A stretch of DNA of 64,000 nucleotides from CAVZXS01 sp963779325 (GTDB taxonomy: Bacteria > Bacteroidota > Bacteroidia > Chitinophagales > Chitinophagaceae), in assembly GCA_963779325.1 (NCBI GenBank), contig CAVZXS010000022.1, forward strand, positions 1 through 64,000. Direction: 5' to 3'. Both the position numbers and the translations under genes were made by a program. The notes under the pieces are model-generated. The model ran no database searches. It was not told the origin of the DNA and was given only the letters and a program-made list of their open reading frames with translations. Below are positions 43,055-52,199 of the stretch, in pieces; position 1 is the stretch's first letter, and the number at the start of each line of letters is the position of its first letter.

Positions 43055-43954
43055 ATGTCTTTTGAATGGAAAGGTGTCTTCCCCGCACTCACAACCAAGT
43101 TTACTGCCAACGATGAATTGGATTTACCGTTATTCGAAAAAAATTTGAACGCTCAACTGGATGCAGACATACAAGGCATTGTATTGGGCGGCACATTGGG
43201 AGAAGCAAGTGTTTTAACTGAGAATGAAAAAGAAAAATTGGTAAAATTTGCAGTAGAGAAAGTGAGAGGTAAAGTACCCGTACTTTTAAATATTGCCGAA
43301 GGCAGCACCCGTGAAGCATTGAAGCAGGCTGCATTAGCCAAAGCTTGGGGTGCCAAAGGATTAATGATACTCCCGCCCATGCGTTATAAAAGCGATCATC
43401 GGGAAACCGTTGAATATTTTAAAACGATTGCTGACAGCACTGATTTACCCATCATGATTTATAACAACCCCGTTGACTATAAGATTGAAGTGACACTTGA
43501 TATGTTTGACGAATTAACTGCATGTAAAAATATACAAGCTGTAAAAGAAAGCACAAGAGATGTAACCAATGTTACAAGAATGAAAAATCGCTTTGGGGAC
43601 AGAATTAAAATTCTTTGCGGCGTAGATACACTGGCCATGGAAGAATTGGTATCAGGCGCCGACGGATGGGTAGCGGGATTGGTGTGTGCATTTCCAAAGG
43701 AGACGGTAGCAATTTTCAATTTGGTAAAAGCCGGTAAGATTGCCGAAGCGGCGAAAATTTATCGGTGGTTTATGCCGTTGCTTGAATTGGACATCCATCC
43801 TAAATTGGTGCAATACATAAAACTGGCGGAAACTCAAGTCGGTTTGGGAACCGAATATGTAAGAGCTCCGCGATTGACTTTGGCAGGAGAGGAGAGAGAA
43901 AAAATATTAAAAATAATTAATGACGGAATTGCTGCGAGGCCGATTATTAATTAA
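43055..43954 (+). CDS. DapA-family deaminase, likely pyrroline-4-hydroxy-2-carboxylate deaminase
   Basis: A 299-residue TIM-barrel Schiff-base enzyme of the dihydrodipicolinate synthase family. GGTLGEASVL is the substrate loop, IYNNPVDY holds the catalytic tyrosine, and IQAVKESTRD holds the Schiff-base lysine. Together with the epimerase, FAD dehydrogenase and semialdehyde dehydrogenase nearby, the likely reaction converts 1-pyrroline-4-hydroxy-2-carboxylate to alpha-ketoglutarate semialdehyde. Sequence alone could also suggest DapA or a sugar-acid aldolase. The start is set at the ATG at 43055 (MSFEWKG), not the upstream frame extension. Confidence 0.82.
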   Translation: MSFEWKGVFPALTTKFTANDELDLPLFEKNLNAQLDADIQGIVLGGTLGEASVLTENEKEKLVKFAVEKVRGKVPVLLNIAEGSTREALKQAALAKAWGAKGLMILPPMRYKSDHRETVEYFKTIADSTDLPIMIYNNPVDYKIEVTLDMFDELTACKNIQAVKESTRDVTNVTRMKNRFGDRIKILCGVDTLAMEELVSGADGWVAGLVCAFPKETVAIFNLVKAGKIAEAAKIYRWFMPLLELDIHPKLVQYIKLAETQVGLGTEYVRAPRLTLAGEEREKILKIINDGIAARPIIN

Positions 43955-44013
43955 TGATTATTGGGAAAAGTAAACACAAGCGGCAATAATTAATAATAAA
44001 TCATAAGTAATTT

Positions 44014-45490
44014 ATGTTTAAAGATGCTACAATTGAAGAGATTGATTTGATAATGAGTAAAGCATGGGCCGCATTTCATATATACAGAAAACAATCCTTG
44101 AAACAACGGGCGGATTTTATGCGTGCCGTTGCTTTTGAATTGGAAGCCTGCGGCGATGCATTGATTGAAACTGCGATGCGGGAAACTAATTTACCCGAAG
44201 CAAGATTGCGTGGTGAGAGGGGCAGAACCATTTTTCAACTGAACCAATATGCGGATGCCTGTGAAAGAGGTGAGTGGTTGGAAGCCGGAATTGATACCGC
44301 CAATCCTGATAAGATGCCTCCGAAACCGGATATAAGAAAAATGCTTATACCGCTCGGGCCCGTTGTTGTATTCGGCGCAAGTAATTTTCCTTTTGCATAT
44401 TCAACGGCAGGCGGCGATGCGGCTTGTGCTTTTGCAGCCGGTTGCCCTGTGATTGTAAAAGCACACCCTGCGCATCCCGAAACTTCAGAGATGGCGGCCA
44501 ATGCAATTCTTCGTGCCGCCGATAAGTGTAATATGCCCCCGGGAATTTTTGCTCATGTCCATGGTGCTTCTTTCGAGGTGGGCAAAATATTGGTAATGCA
44601 TACTCATACCAAAGCTGTTGGTTTTACCGGATCATACATCGGCGGTAAACAATTATTTGATTGGGCCAATCGAACGTAAAGAACCCATTCCTGTTTTTGC
44701 TGAAATGGGAAGCATCAATCCTGTTTTTCTTTTACCGGAGAAATTAGCTGAAGAAGCTGCCGGTATTGCAAAAATGTATGCAGCTTCCATTACATTGGGT
44801 TCGGGGCAATTTTGTACCAACCCCGGTTTAATTATCGGGATAGAGAGTGCGGCATTAAAAACTTTTATTCATGATCTCGGTAAAACTATTCAGCATACCG
44901 CACCTGCTGCTATGCTGCACCCGGGTATTGTAAAAGCATATAAAGAAAAAAAAGAAATGGCCTTGTTGCAGGAAGATGTACATCTTGTCGCAGAGTCAGA
45001 AACGGATGTAAAAGAAAACCAGGGGTTACCTGCTATTGCTACGGCGACGGGGCAAGCATTTTTAAATAACCCTGTTTTGCATCGCGAAGTTTTCGGGCCT
45101 TATTCATTAATCATTCGTTGTAAAGACATGAATGAAATGATTGAAGTGGCAAAGTATATGGAAGGCCAATTAACAGCTACTTTAATGGCGACGGATAATG
45201 ATATAAAAAGTAATGATACTTTAGTTGAATCTGTAAAAAATATTTGCGGCCGGTTTATTTTAAATAATGTACCTACAGGTGTGGAAGTATGTTTGAGTAT
45301 GCACCACGGAGGGCCATTTCCTGCCACAACCGATGCGAGGTTTACATCAGTAGGCGCCGACGGAATAAAACGATTTGCAAGACCGATCTGTTTTCAAAAC
45401 TGGTCGAACGAATTATTGCCTGATGAATTAAAAAATGAAAACCCGCTGGGTATTTGGAGAACGGTAGATAATGTGTTGACGAATAAATAG
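44014..45490 (+). pseudogene. Alpha-ketoglutarate semialdehyde dehydrogenase (ALDH family), frameshifted
   Basis: The family oxidises 2,5-dioxovalerate to alpha-ketoglutarate with NAD(P), the last step of hydroxyproline breakdown. The first frame runs from the ATG at 44014 to a stop at 44679 (LGPVVVFGASNFPFAYS, GFTGSYIGGKQLFDWANR). The adjacent frame continues RKEPIPVFAEMGSINPVFLLP with the general-base Glu, SGQFCTNPG with the catalytic Cys, to 45490. One extra A in CGAACGTAAAG (about 44673) restores a full ALDH of about 491 residues if removed. It is either a recent loss or an assembly error. Everything else is intact. Confidence 0.88.
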
Positions 45491-45494
45491 AAAA

Positions 45495-46769
45495 TTATAC
45501 AGCCGGTGAAAGCTGCTTATCTTCTTCCCGATGTTTATATACGAACCAAACAGTTACAAAAGTCGAAAGAATAAAATAACCAATCAATACATAATTTATC
45601 CATGCTGAGATGTTAGTACTCGTTCCAAACCAATCACCTGTTTTGTAAATAAGAGCAATACCGAAAACGTTTTTAAGTAATTCCCAAAACAAAGCATAAG
45701 GATTTCTGTCCATCAATTCAGTAAAAGCATATACCATTACAAAAATAAAACCACCGTAGTAAAACATATCAGGGCTTCCTATTTTGGCTATAAAACTAAA
45801 AAGATAGCTGATGAATAATAACAGCATTATTAATTGAACCCAAATCCACACGTTTAATTCCGGTGAAGATTTGGTATCGTATTTTTCAAAATGATACACA
45901 TCTTCAATTTTAGGTATAGGATATTTTTCAGCCACATCGGCCGGGCGCCAACCCGTAGGCATTCCCCAAATTCTTAATTTATCTTTTATACTTTTTGTGC
46001 GCCGGGCATCTTTTATCATCAACCATAAGTGTTGAAAATTTATTTTTATCGGGTTCCAGGTACGTACGGGCCGGGTAATGCCGTATACCGGCGGCACTTC
46101 TTTTAATTCCTTTTGAAAAGTACCGAACAGTTTATCCCAAATAATAAAAATTTGCCCGAGATTTTTATCTAAGTATTCTTTATTAATGGCGTGATGCACC
46201 CGGTGATGCGAGGGAGTTACGATAACATTTTCTAAAAATCCCATATTGCCTATATGCCTGGTGTGATACCAAAACTGAGCGAACAAATGCAGCGGAGCCA
46301 CTATAGCTACAACGGTTTCGGGTACGCCCAACAATGCGGCGGGAATCAATAAAAATGTAAACGGGTTGACCAATGAAGAAATACTTTGTCGCAATGCGCA
46401 GGCCAGGTTAAACTCTTCGCTGCTGTGATGAACGATATGGTAGTTCCAGAAAAAATTGACATGATGGCTCCAGCGATGAATCCAGTAACCGGCAAAATCT
46501 ATAACGATAAATGCGATTACATAAGTAAGCCATTCGGCCCGAACATGATAAATTGCTACCCTTTCTGCAATCCAGCCATAGGCGAGAATGGTAATACCCA
46601 GTCGCAATACATCTTTAGTAGCATTGGTAACACCGCTGCTCAGGCTGCTTACCGTATCCATATTCCGAACGGTATCGTTGCCTTTTCGCCAACCATACCA
46701 TTTTTCAAAAAGTACCAGCAGTAAAAAGGCCGGTGTCGCAATTAATAAAATCTTTCCGTATTGTTCCAT
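45495..46769 (-). CDS. AGMO-like membrane fatty acid hydroxylase/sterol desaturase
   Basis: A 424-residue multipass membrane di-iron oxygenase. The histidine clusters are HRWSHHVNFFWNYHIVHHSSEEFN and SHHRVHHAINKEYLDKN, the layout of the fatty-acid-hydroxylase superfamily. HHSSEEFNLACALRQS is particularly close to alkylglycerol monooxygenase (AGMO/TMEM195). The C-terminal extension after about 300 has three or more further membrane helices. It likely hydroxylates or cleaves a lipid. It lies on the opposite strand inside the hydroxyproline cluster, its stop 4 nt from the end of the dehydrogenase gene. Confidence 0.82.
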   Translation of the reverse strand: MEQYGKILLIATPAFLLLVLFEKWYGWRKGNDTVRNMDTVSSLSSGVTNATKDVLRLGITILAYGWIAERVAIYHVRAEWLTYVIAFIVIDFAGYWIHRWSHHVNFFWNYHIVHHSSEEFNLACALRQSISSLVNPFTFLLIPAALLGVPETVVAIVAPLHLFAQFWYHTRHIGNMGFLENVIVTPSHHRVHHAINKEYLDKNLGQIFIIWDKLFGTFQKELKEVPPVYGITRPVRTWNPIKINFQHLWLMIKDARRTKSIKDKLRIWGMPTGWRPADVAEKYPIPKIEDVYHFEKYDTKSSPELNVWIWVQLIMLLLFISYLFSFIAKIGSPDMFYYGGFIFVMVYAFTELMDRNPYALFWELLKNVFGIALIYKTGDWFGTSTNISAWINYVLIGYFILSTFVTVWFVYKHREEDKQLSPAV

Positions 46770-46868
46770 AAAGCAATCGTTCTTTTTCGTAACTATACAA
46801 AGTTAAACACATATTTTGTTAGCACAGCCCGGCAGATATTAAAACTGTGTTCTTAATAATTACAAATT

Positions 46869-47960
46869 ATGAAAAAAATTTTATTAGTTATAATTCTCTT
46901 TAGTTCAACGGCGTACGCTCAAAATAAAATTCAGAGCTGGCAAATAGGCCCGTTTGTAAAACCTGCCGCCAACCCAATTATGCAAGCCGACTCAACTTAT
47001 CTTTTTAATTGCCCGGTTACAAAACAACAGGTGCAATGGCAAAAAGCCGATGTGTTTAATCCCGCGGCCATCGTGAGAAATAATAAAGTGTACATTTTAT
47101 TCCGGGCGGAAGATTTACCCGGAACAGCTATTGGCATGCGCACATCCAGGATTGGTTTGGCTATAAGTGATGACGGTATTCATTTTAAAAAAAATCCTGA
47201 ACCGGTATTGTATCCCGACAGCAGCGAGTTTTTAAAATATGATTACCCCGGCGGCTGCGAAGACCCGCGAATTGTGGAAACGGAAAAAGGAAACTATGTT
47301 GTAATGTATACAAGTTGGAATCGTGACGTAGCAAGACTGAGTGTCGCTACTTCAAATGATTTAGTGAACTGGAAAAAGCAAGGCCCTGCTTTTTTAAAAG
47401 CATACAATGGGAAATTTGTAAACACGTGGAGCAAATCCGGATCCGTTGTTACAAAACAAAAGAACGGAAAATTTATTGCCGCCAAAATTAACGGCAAGTA
47501 TTGGATGTATTGGGGCGAAGGACCGGTTTACTTAGCCACATCCTCCGACTTAATAAACTGGACACCACTAACCGATAAAAATAATAACTTGGTGCCGCTG
47601 TTGACCGCAAGAAAAAAAATGTTTGACAGTCATGTAGTAGAACCCGGCCCGCCGGCTATATTGACCAATAAAGGAATTGTATTATTATACAACGGTAAGA
47701 ACGCCGGGAATGAAGATGCTGATCCGGCGCTGCCGAAAGGAATTTATTGCGGAGGCCAGGCATTGTTTGATGCGAAGCACCCGGAGAAATTATTGGACAG
47801 GTGTAAAACGTATTTTATAAAACCTGATTTACCACATGAAATAAAAGGTCAATATACTTCGGGTACTACTTTTATAGAAGGATTGGTTTATTTTAAAAAT
47901 CAATATTTTTTATATTACGGTACAGCCGATAGTATGGTAGGAGTAGCTGTAAAAAAATGA
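46869..47960 (+). CDS. GH130-like glycosidase/phosphorylase, exported
   Basis: A 363-residue protein with a signal peptide (ILLVIILFSSTAYAQ) and a five-bladed beta-propeller signature: FNPAAIVRNNKVYILFRAED, YPGGCEDPRIVETEKGNYV, YWGEGPVYLATSSDLINW, HVVEPGPPAILTNKGIVLLY. The GGCEDPRI block and EPGPPA motif fit GH130, whose members act on beta-mannosides by phosphorolysis or hydrolysis. Being exported, it is more likely a hydrolase. It has no obvious link to the proline-catabolic neighbours. Confidence 0.78.
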   Translation: MKKILLVIILFSSTAYAQNKIQSWQIGPFVKPAANPIMQADSTYLFNCPVTKQQVQWQKADVFNPAAIVRNNKVYILFRAEDLPGTAIGMRTSRIGLAISDDGIHFKKNPEPVLYPDSSEFLKYDYPGGCEDPRIVETEKGNYVVMYTSWNRDVARLSVATSNDLVNWKKQGPAFLKAYNGKFVNTWSKSGSVVTKQKNGKFIAAKINGKYWMYWGEGPVYLATSSDLINWTPLTDKNNNLVPLLTARKKMFDSHVVEPGPPAILTNKGIVLLYNGKNAGNEDADPALPKGIYCGGQALFDAKHPEKLLDRCKTYFIKPDLPHEIKGQYTSGTTFIEGLVYFKNQYFLYYGTADSMVGVAVKK

Positions 47961-48010
47961 TACGCATGCTTTTGGAGGATTTAAAACCCTCAAAAAGTAA
48001 ATAAAACAAC

Positions 48011-49024
48011 ATGAATTTTATATTTAATTGTATCGATGCACATACCTGCGGCAACCCTGTTCGGTTGGTAAAAACGGGCGGGCCTGTATTGCAGGGTAAT
48101 AATATGAGTGAGAAGCGTCAGCATTTTTTAAAAGAGTATGATTGGATACGAAAAGGATTAATGTTTGAACCCCGCGGACACGACGTGATGAGCGGAAGTA
48201 TTTTATACCCGCCGCATGATCCGCAAAATGATGTGGCTGTATTATTTATAGAAACCAGCGGTTGCCTGCCTATGTGCGGGCATGGTACCATCGGTACTAT
48301 TACAATTGCTATTGAAGAAGGATTGATTGTTCCGAAGGTTCCGGGTATAATCAAAATGGAAACACCGGCGGGTTTAGTTCATGTAACTTATTCGATGAAT
48401 AGCCCGGGCCTTCAGGCCCGGGTAAAAAGTGTAAAGCTCACCAATGTTGTTTCTTTTCTTCATTCTTCCGATTTAGTAGTGGAATGTCCCGAGCTTGGTG
48501 AATTAGTTGTTGATGTATCTTATGGCGGAAATTTTTATGCAATCGTGGATGTACAGAAAAATTTTAAAGGATTGGAACATTATGCCGCTGATAAATTAAT
48601 TAGTTGGGCAAGAGAGCTGAGAAAAAATATCAATGCAAAATATTCTTTTGTTCACCCCGAAGATGAAACGATTACAGGCTGCTCGCATATTTTATGGACG
48701 GGTGCGGTATTGGATAAAACTTCTACAGCACGTAATGCGGTTTTTTACGGCGATAAAGCAATAGACCGAAGCCCATGCGGTACGGGTACCAGTGCAAGAA
48801 TGGCGCAGTGGTATGCAAAGGGTAAATTAAAAAAAGGTGATGAGTTTATTCATGAAAGCATTATCGGGAGTAAATTTACCGGCAGGATAGAGGAAGAAAC
48901 TTTAATAAACGGAAAGCCTGCAATCAGACCATCGATAGAAGGTTGGGCAAAGATTTACGGATACAATACGATAAGTATCGATAAGGATGATGATCCTTAT
49001 GCTTTTGGGTTTCAAGTTTTGTAA
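48011..49024 (+). CDS. 4-hydroxyproline 2-epimerase (proline racemase family)
   Basis: A 337-residue cofactor-independent epimerase. The two catalytic cysteines are both present: C89 in MCGHGTIG and about C256 in DRSPCGTGTSARMA. This separates it from the hydroxyproline dehydratase branch, which has Thr or Ser. It would convert trans-4-hydroxy-L-proline to the cis-D form for the FAD dehydrogenase encoded 29 nt downstream. Residues about 132-137 (SPGLQA) are extra to the family and coincide with a perfect CCCGGGCCT/AGGCCCGGG hairpin at 48403-48422. Confidence 0.88.
   Translation: MNFIFNCIDAHTCGNPVRLVKTGGPVLQGNNMSEKRQHFLKEYDWIRKGLMFEPRGHDVMSGSILYPPHDPQNDVAVLFIETSGCLPMCGHGTIGTITIAIEEGLIVPKVPGIIKMETPAGLVHVTYSMNSPGLQARVKSVKLTNVVSFLHSSDLVVECPELGELVVDVSYGGNFYAIVDVQKNFKGLEHYAADKLISWARELRKNINAKYSFVHPEDETITGCSHILWTGAVLDKTSTARNAVFYGDKAIDRSPCGTGTSARMAQWYAKGKLKKGDEFIHESIIGSKFTGRIEEETLINGKPAIRPSIEGWAKIYGYNTISIDKDDDPYAFGFQVL
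48403..48422. repeat. Palindrome inside the epimerase gene
   Basis: Nine-base arms cccgggcct and aggcccggg with a 2-nt loop, in frame in the coding sequence. GC content differs sharply from the surrounding codons. Confidence 0.75.
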
Positions 49025-49053
49025 AACTGTCAAAAAAGAGTTATAAGAAATTT

Positions 49054-50388
49054 ATGAATGAAAACTTTTCAATCGTTAAAGATTCTTTCCGAAATTCTCC
49101 TTTAGGCCCGCCCGTGCCGGATCAGACGGGGGTTAGGGGTAAAATTATAATCATCGGCGGCGGCATTATCGGTTTAAGCTCTGCTCTGTATTTAAAACGA
49201 TCAGGTTGGGATGTTACTGTATTGGATAAAAGTGATTTTTTGGATAATTGTTCTTACGGCAATTGTGGTTATATATGCCCCAGCCATTTTATTCCGATGG
49301 CCACGCCGGGTATTGTAAAGCAGGGACTGAAATGGATGTGGAATTCGAAAAGCCCTTTTTATGTACAGCCCCGCTTCGATTGGAACCTGATTGATTGGGG
49401 AATGAAGTTTATGCGTATCGCTACAGCCAAGCATGTAAAAGAAGCAGCCGTTCCGTTGCGTGATATTGCCATCATCAGCAAGCGGGAATATGAAAGCTGG
49501 TTAGAGCTGCCCGATTTTAATTTTGCCTACGAACGCAAAGGCCTGCTGGAAATTTTTCAAACAACTGCGGGTGCAGAACATGCGAAGCATACGGTGGAAA
49601 AAGCTCATGAGCTTGGCTTGACTGATACAAAATTGTTATCGCAGCAAGAGTTATTTGCTCTGGAACCGCATACAAAAGTAAATGGTACCGGCGCTATATT
49701 TTTTAATTGCGATGCGCATTGCTACCCCGATAAACTAATGCGCAATTTAATTGCCTATGTAAAAAAGATAGGTGTGGAGTTAATACCCGATGAAGAAGTT
49801 ATAAATATGGAAACAGGCAAGGGGACGGTTTCAAAAGTTATTACAGAAAAAAATTCTTATACCGCCGATGCCGTGGTAATAGCAACAGGTTCGTGGAGCA
49901 GGGGAGTAGCGGCTATGTTGGATATAAAGATTCCTTTGATGCCCGGCAGAGGTTATTCTCTTACATTAGAGAATTCGCCGTACAAAGTAAATTACCCGGC
50001 TGTATTGATAGAAGGCCGAGCCGCTATAACACCTATGGATGGAAATAAAATTCGTTTTGGAGGAACAATGGAAATTACATCGCATAAAACCCCGCCGCGT
50101 ATGAACAGGGTGCAGGGTATTTTGGATGCGGTAAAACGTTTTTATCCTGATTTTGATATTCCTTTGCCGTCACCGGATAAGGTTTGGTATGGCTATCGGC
50201 CCTGCTCCGCTGACGGATTACCGTATATCGGTCGTTCAAAGAAATGGACTAATGTGGTAGTGGCTACCGGTCATTCTATGGTGGGACTTAGTTTGGGGGC
50301 AGGCACAGGCAAATTAGTAAGCGAAATTTTAAATGAAAAAGAAATGAGTATGGATATTTCGCCGTTTAGTGCGGAACGATTTAATTAA
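49054..50388 (+). CDS. FAD-dependent D-amino-acid dehydrogenase, likely D-hydroxyproline dehydrogenase
   Basis: A 444-residue DadA-like flavoprotein: the dinucleotide-binding motif IIIIGGGIIGLSSALYLKRSG at about 31-51, ADAVVIATGSWSRGVAAML, and YRPCSADGLPYIGRSKKW near the C-terminus. Next to the epimerase it fits the enzyme that oxidises cis-4-hydroxy-D-proline to the pyrroline. The N-terminal stretch of about 30 residues before the FAD motif includes SPLGPPVPDQTGVRG, encoded by a repeat with a nested palindrome. Family members normally start within a few residues of the GxGxxG. Confidence 0.85.
   Translation: MNENFSIVKDSFRNSPLGPPVPDQTGVRGKIIIIGGGIIGLSSALYLKRSGWDVTVLDKSDFLDNCSYGNCGYICPSHFIPMATPGIVKQGLKWMWNSKSPFYVQPRFDWNLIDWGMKFMRIATAKHVKEAAVPLRDIAIISKREYESWLELPDFNFAYERKGLLEIFQTTAGAEHAKHTVEKAHELGLTDTKLLSQQELFALEPHTKVNGTGAIFFNCDAHCYPDKLMRNLIAYVKKIGVELIPDEEVINMETGKGTVSKVITEKNSYTADAVVIATGSWSRGVAAMLDIKIPLMPGRGYSLTLENSPYKVNYPAVLIEGRAAITPMDGNKIRFGGTMEITSHKTPPRMNRVQGILDAVKRFYPDFDIPLPSPDKVWYGYRPCSADGLPYIGRSKKWTNVVVATGHSMVGLSLGAGTGKLVSEILNEKEMSMDISPFSAERFN
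49097..49140. repeat. GC-hairpin/TTAGGGG element with nested palindrome, in coding frame
   Basis: CTCCTTTA then GGCCCGCCCGTGCCGGATC and AGACGGGGGTTAGGGG. The outer part fits CTCCTTTA...GGGGTTAGGGG, as in other copies; the inner part is a CCCGCCCG-type palindrome inserted at the loop. Confidence 0.75.
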
Positions 50389-50409
50389 ATCATTAGAATT
50401 TTGATCATG

Positions 50410-50462
50410 GTTGGCGAGGACGCCAACCAAAGCGAGCCGCCGCAGTTTGCGTCCTCGCCAAC
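50410..50462. repeat. Inverted repeat between the dehydrogenase gene and bshC
   Basis: Perfect 14-bp arms gttggcgaggacgc (50410-50423) and gcgtcctcgccaac (50449-50462). The left arm also pairs locally (ttggcgaggacgccaa). It could fold as a terminator-like stem without a T tract. Confidence 0.75.
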
Positions 50463-50559
50463 AGCTTAAAGTATATTTATTATAAACAAAACCAAAAGGA
50501 AGTTAATTTCCAATAAAGAATTTTCAAGCTCAGATTCTCTTTCTAATTTTACAACTACT

Positions 50560-52161
50560 ATGGATTGTACAGCGCAACGAATACCTTACCGGCAAACAGG
50601 CAAATTCACCAATATTGTATTGGATTATCTTGATCATGCAGCAAACCTGAAACCTTTTTATGCGCATCCGCCAACCTTACTGGGTTTACAAAAAGCCATA
50701 GAAGCAAGAAAACAATTTAAGACAAACAGAAAAGTATTGGCAGAGGAATTAAGTAAACAATATGCTGCCGTTACAGCTTCGGATAAAGTACAGAAGAATA
50801 TAGAATCATTGCTTTCGGAAAATACTTTTACTGTAACTACCGCTCACCAGCCTAATATTTTTACGGGACCGCTTTATTTTATTTACAAAATCTTACACAC
50901 GATAAAACTGGCGGAGCATCTTTCTTCTTCATTTAAAGAGTACAAATTTGTTCCTGTATTTTATATGGGCAGTGAAGACGCAGACCTTGATGAATTGGGG
51001 CATATCTATTTGGATGGAGAAAAAATTTCATGGAACACCAAACAAACCGGTGCAGTGGGGAGAATGAAGATAGATAAAGAGTTGCTTAAATTAATTGATA
51101 CAATATGCGGTCGCGTATTGGTAGAAAGTAATGGCGCCGAAATAATCCAAGTGGTAAAAGAATGCTATACGGAAGGAGTACAAATACAGGATGCTACATT
51201 CAAATTTGTAAACAGTTTATTTGCAGTGTACGGATTGATAGTTTTAATTCCGGATAATGCAGCTTTGAAACTGCAGATGTCAAAAATATTTGAAGATGAC
51301 CTGCATAATCAAACAGCTTCAGGTATTGTGGAAAAAACGGCGCTGCAATTACAAACTGCGGGTTACAAGGCGCAGGCGCATCCCAGGGAAATTAATTTAT
51401 TTTATTTAAAAGATAATTTGCGCGGCAGGGTAGAAAAAATAAAAGACAAATTCATTGTACATGATTCTTCTTTCGCATTTAGTGAAAAAGAAATGGCGGA
51501 CGAATTAAAAAATCATCCTGATCGTTTTAGTCCCAATGTAATTTTGCGCGGACTTTACCAGGAAACTATTTTACCCAATATCGCATTCATTGGCGGAGGC
51601 GGGGAGACGGCCTACTGGCTTGAATTGAAAGATTTATTTGATCATTATCGTGTTCCGTTCCCTGTATTGGTATTGCGTAATTCTTTTTTAGCTGTTGAAA
51701 AGAATCGGCAGGATAAAATAACCAAGCTTGGTTTTACTGTGGAAGATTTTTTTCAATCTGCCGAAGTATTGATTAATAAATTAGTACAGCGTGAGACTGC
51801 CAATGAACTAAAGCTAAACGGCGTATTTGAGCAAACCAATTTATTGTATGAGCAACTAAAAAAGAAAGCGGCGCCGGTTGACAGTACATTGACCAAACAT
51901 ATTGATGCACTAAAAGCGAAATCCATTCATCGCCTGCAGGAGTTGGAAAAAAAGATACTGCGGGCCGAGAAAAGAAAATTCACCGATCAACAACGACAGA
52001 TTGCGACTGTAAAAGAAAATTTATTTCCCAAAAACGGTTTACAGGAACGTATTGATAATATTATTCCGTACTATGCCAAATACGGCAAAAGCTTTATTCA
52101 GCAATTGTACAAGCATTCATTAAGCCTGGAGCAGGAGTTTGTGATATTGTCAGAAGTATGA
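50560..52161 (+). CDS. bshC: Bacillithiol biosynthesis cysteine-adding enzyme
   Basis: A 533-residue BshC, which joins cysteine to glucosaminyl-malate in the last step of bacillithiol synthesis. Recognisable blocks are VTTAHQPNIFTGPLYFIYKILHTI, VPVFYMGSEDADLDELGHI, FSPNVILRGLYQETILPNIAFIGGGGETAYWL and the long C-terminal coiled coil (about 410-500). Length is normal. bshA and bshB are not in the window. It shows that the host uses bacillithiol as its low-molecular-weight thiol. Confidence 0.92.
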   Translation: MDCTAQRIPYRQTGKFTNIVLDYLDHAANLKPFYAHPPTLLGLQKAIEARKQFKTNRKVLAEELSKQYAAVTASDKVQKNIESLLSENTFTVTTAHQPNIFTGPLYFIYKILHTIKLAEHLSSSFKEYKFVPVFYMGSEDADLDELGHIYLDGEKISWNTKQTGAVGRMKIDKELLKLIDTICGRVLVESNGAEIIQVVKECYTEGVQIQDATFKFVNSLFAVYGLIVLIPDNAALKLQMSKIFEDDLHNQTASGIVEKTALQLQTAGYKAQAHPREINLFYLKDNLRGRVEKIKDKFIVHDSSFAFSEKEMADELKNHPDRFSPNVILRGLYQETILPNIAFIGGGGETAYWLELKDLFDHYRVPFPVLVLRNSFLAVEKNRQDKITKLGFTVEDFFQSAEVLINKLVQRETANELKLNGVFEQTNLLYEQLKKKAAPVDSTLTKHIDALKAKSIHRLQELEKKILRAEKRKFTDQQRQIATVKENLFPKNGLQERIDNIIPYYAKYGKSFIQQLYKHSLSLEQEFVILSEV

Positions 52162-52199
52162 GTAAAAAAACTTCACTTGGAATTCAAAAAAAGTTATCA

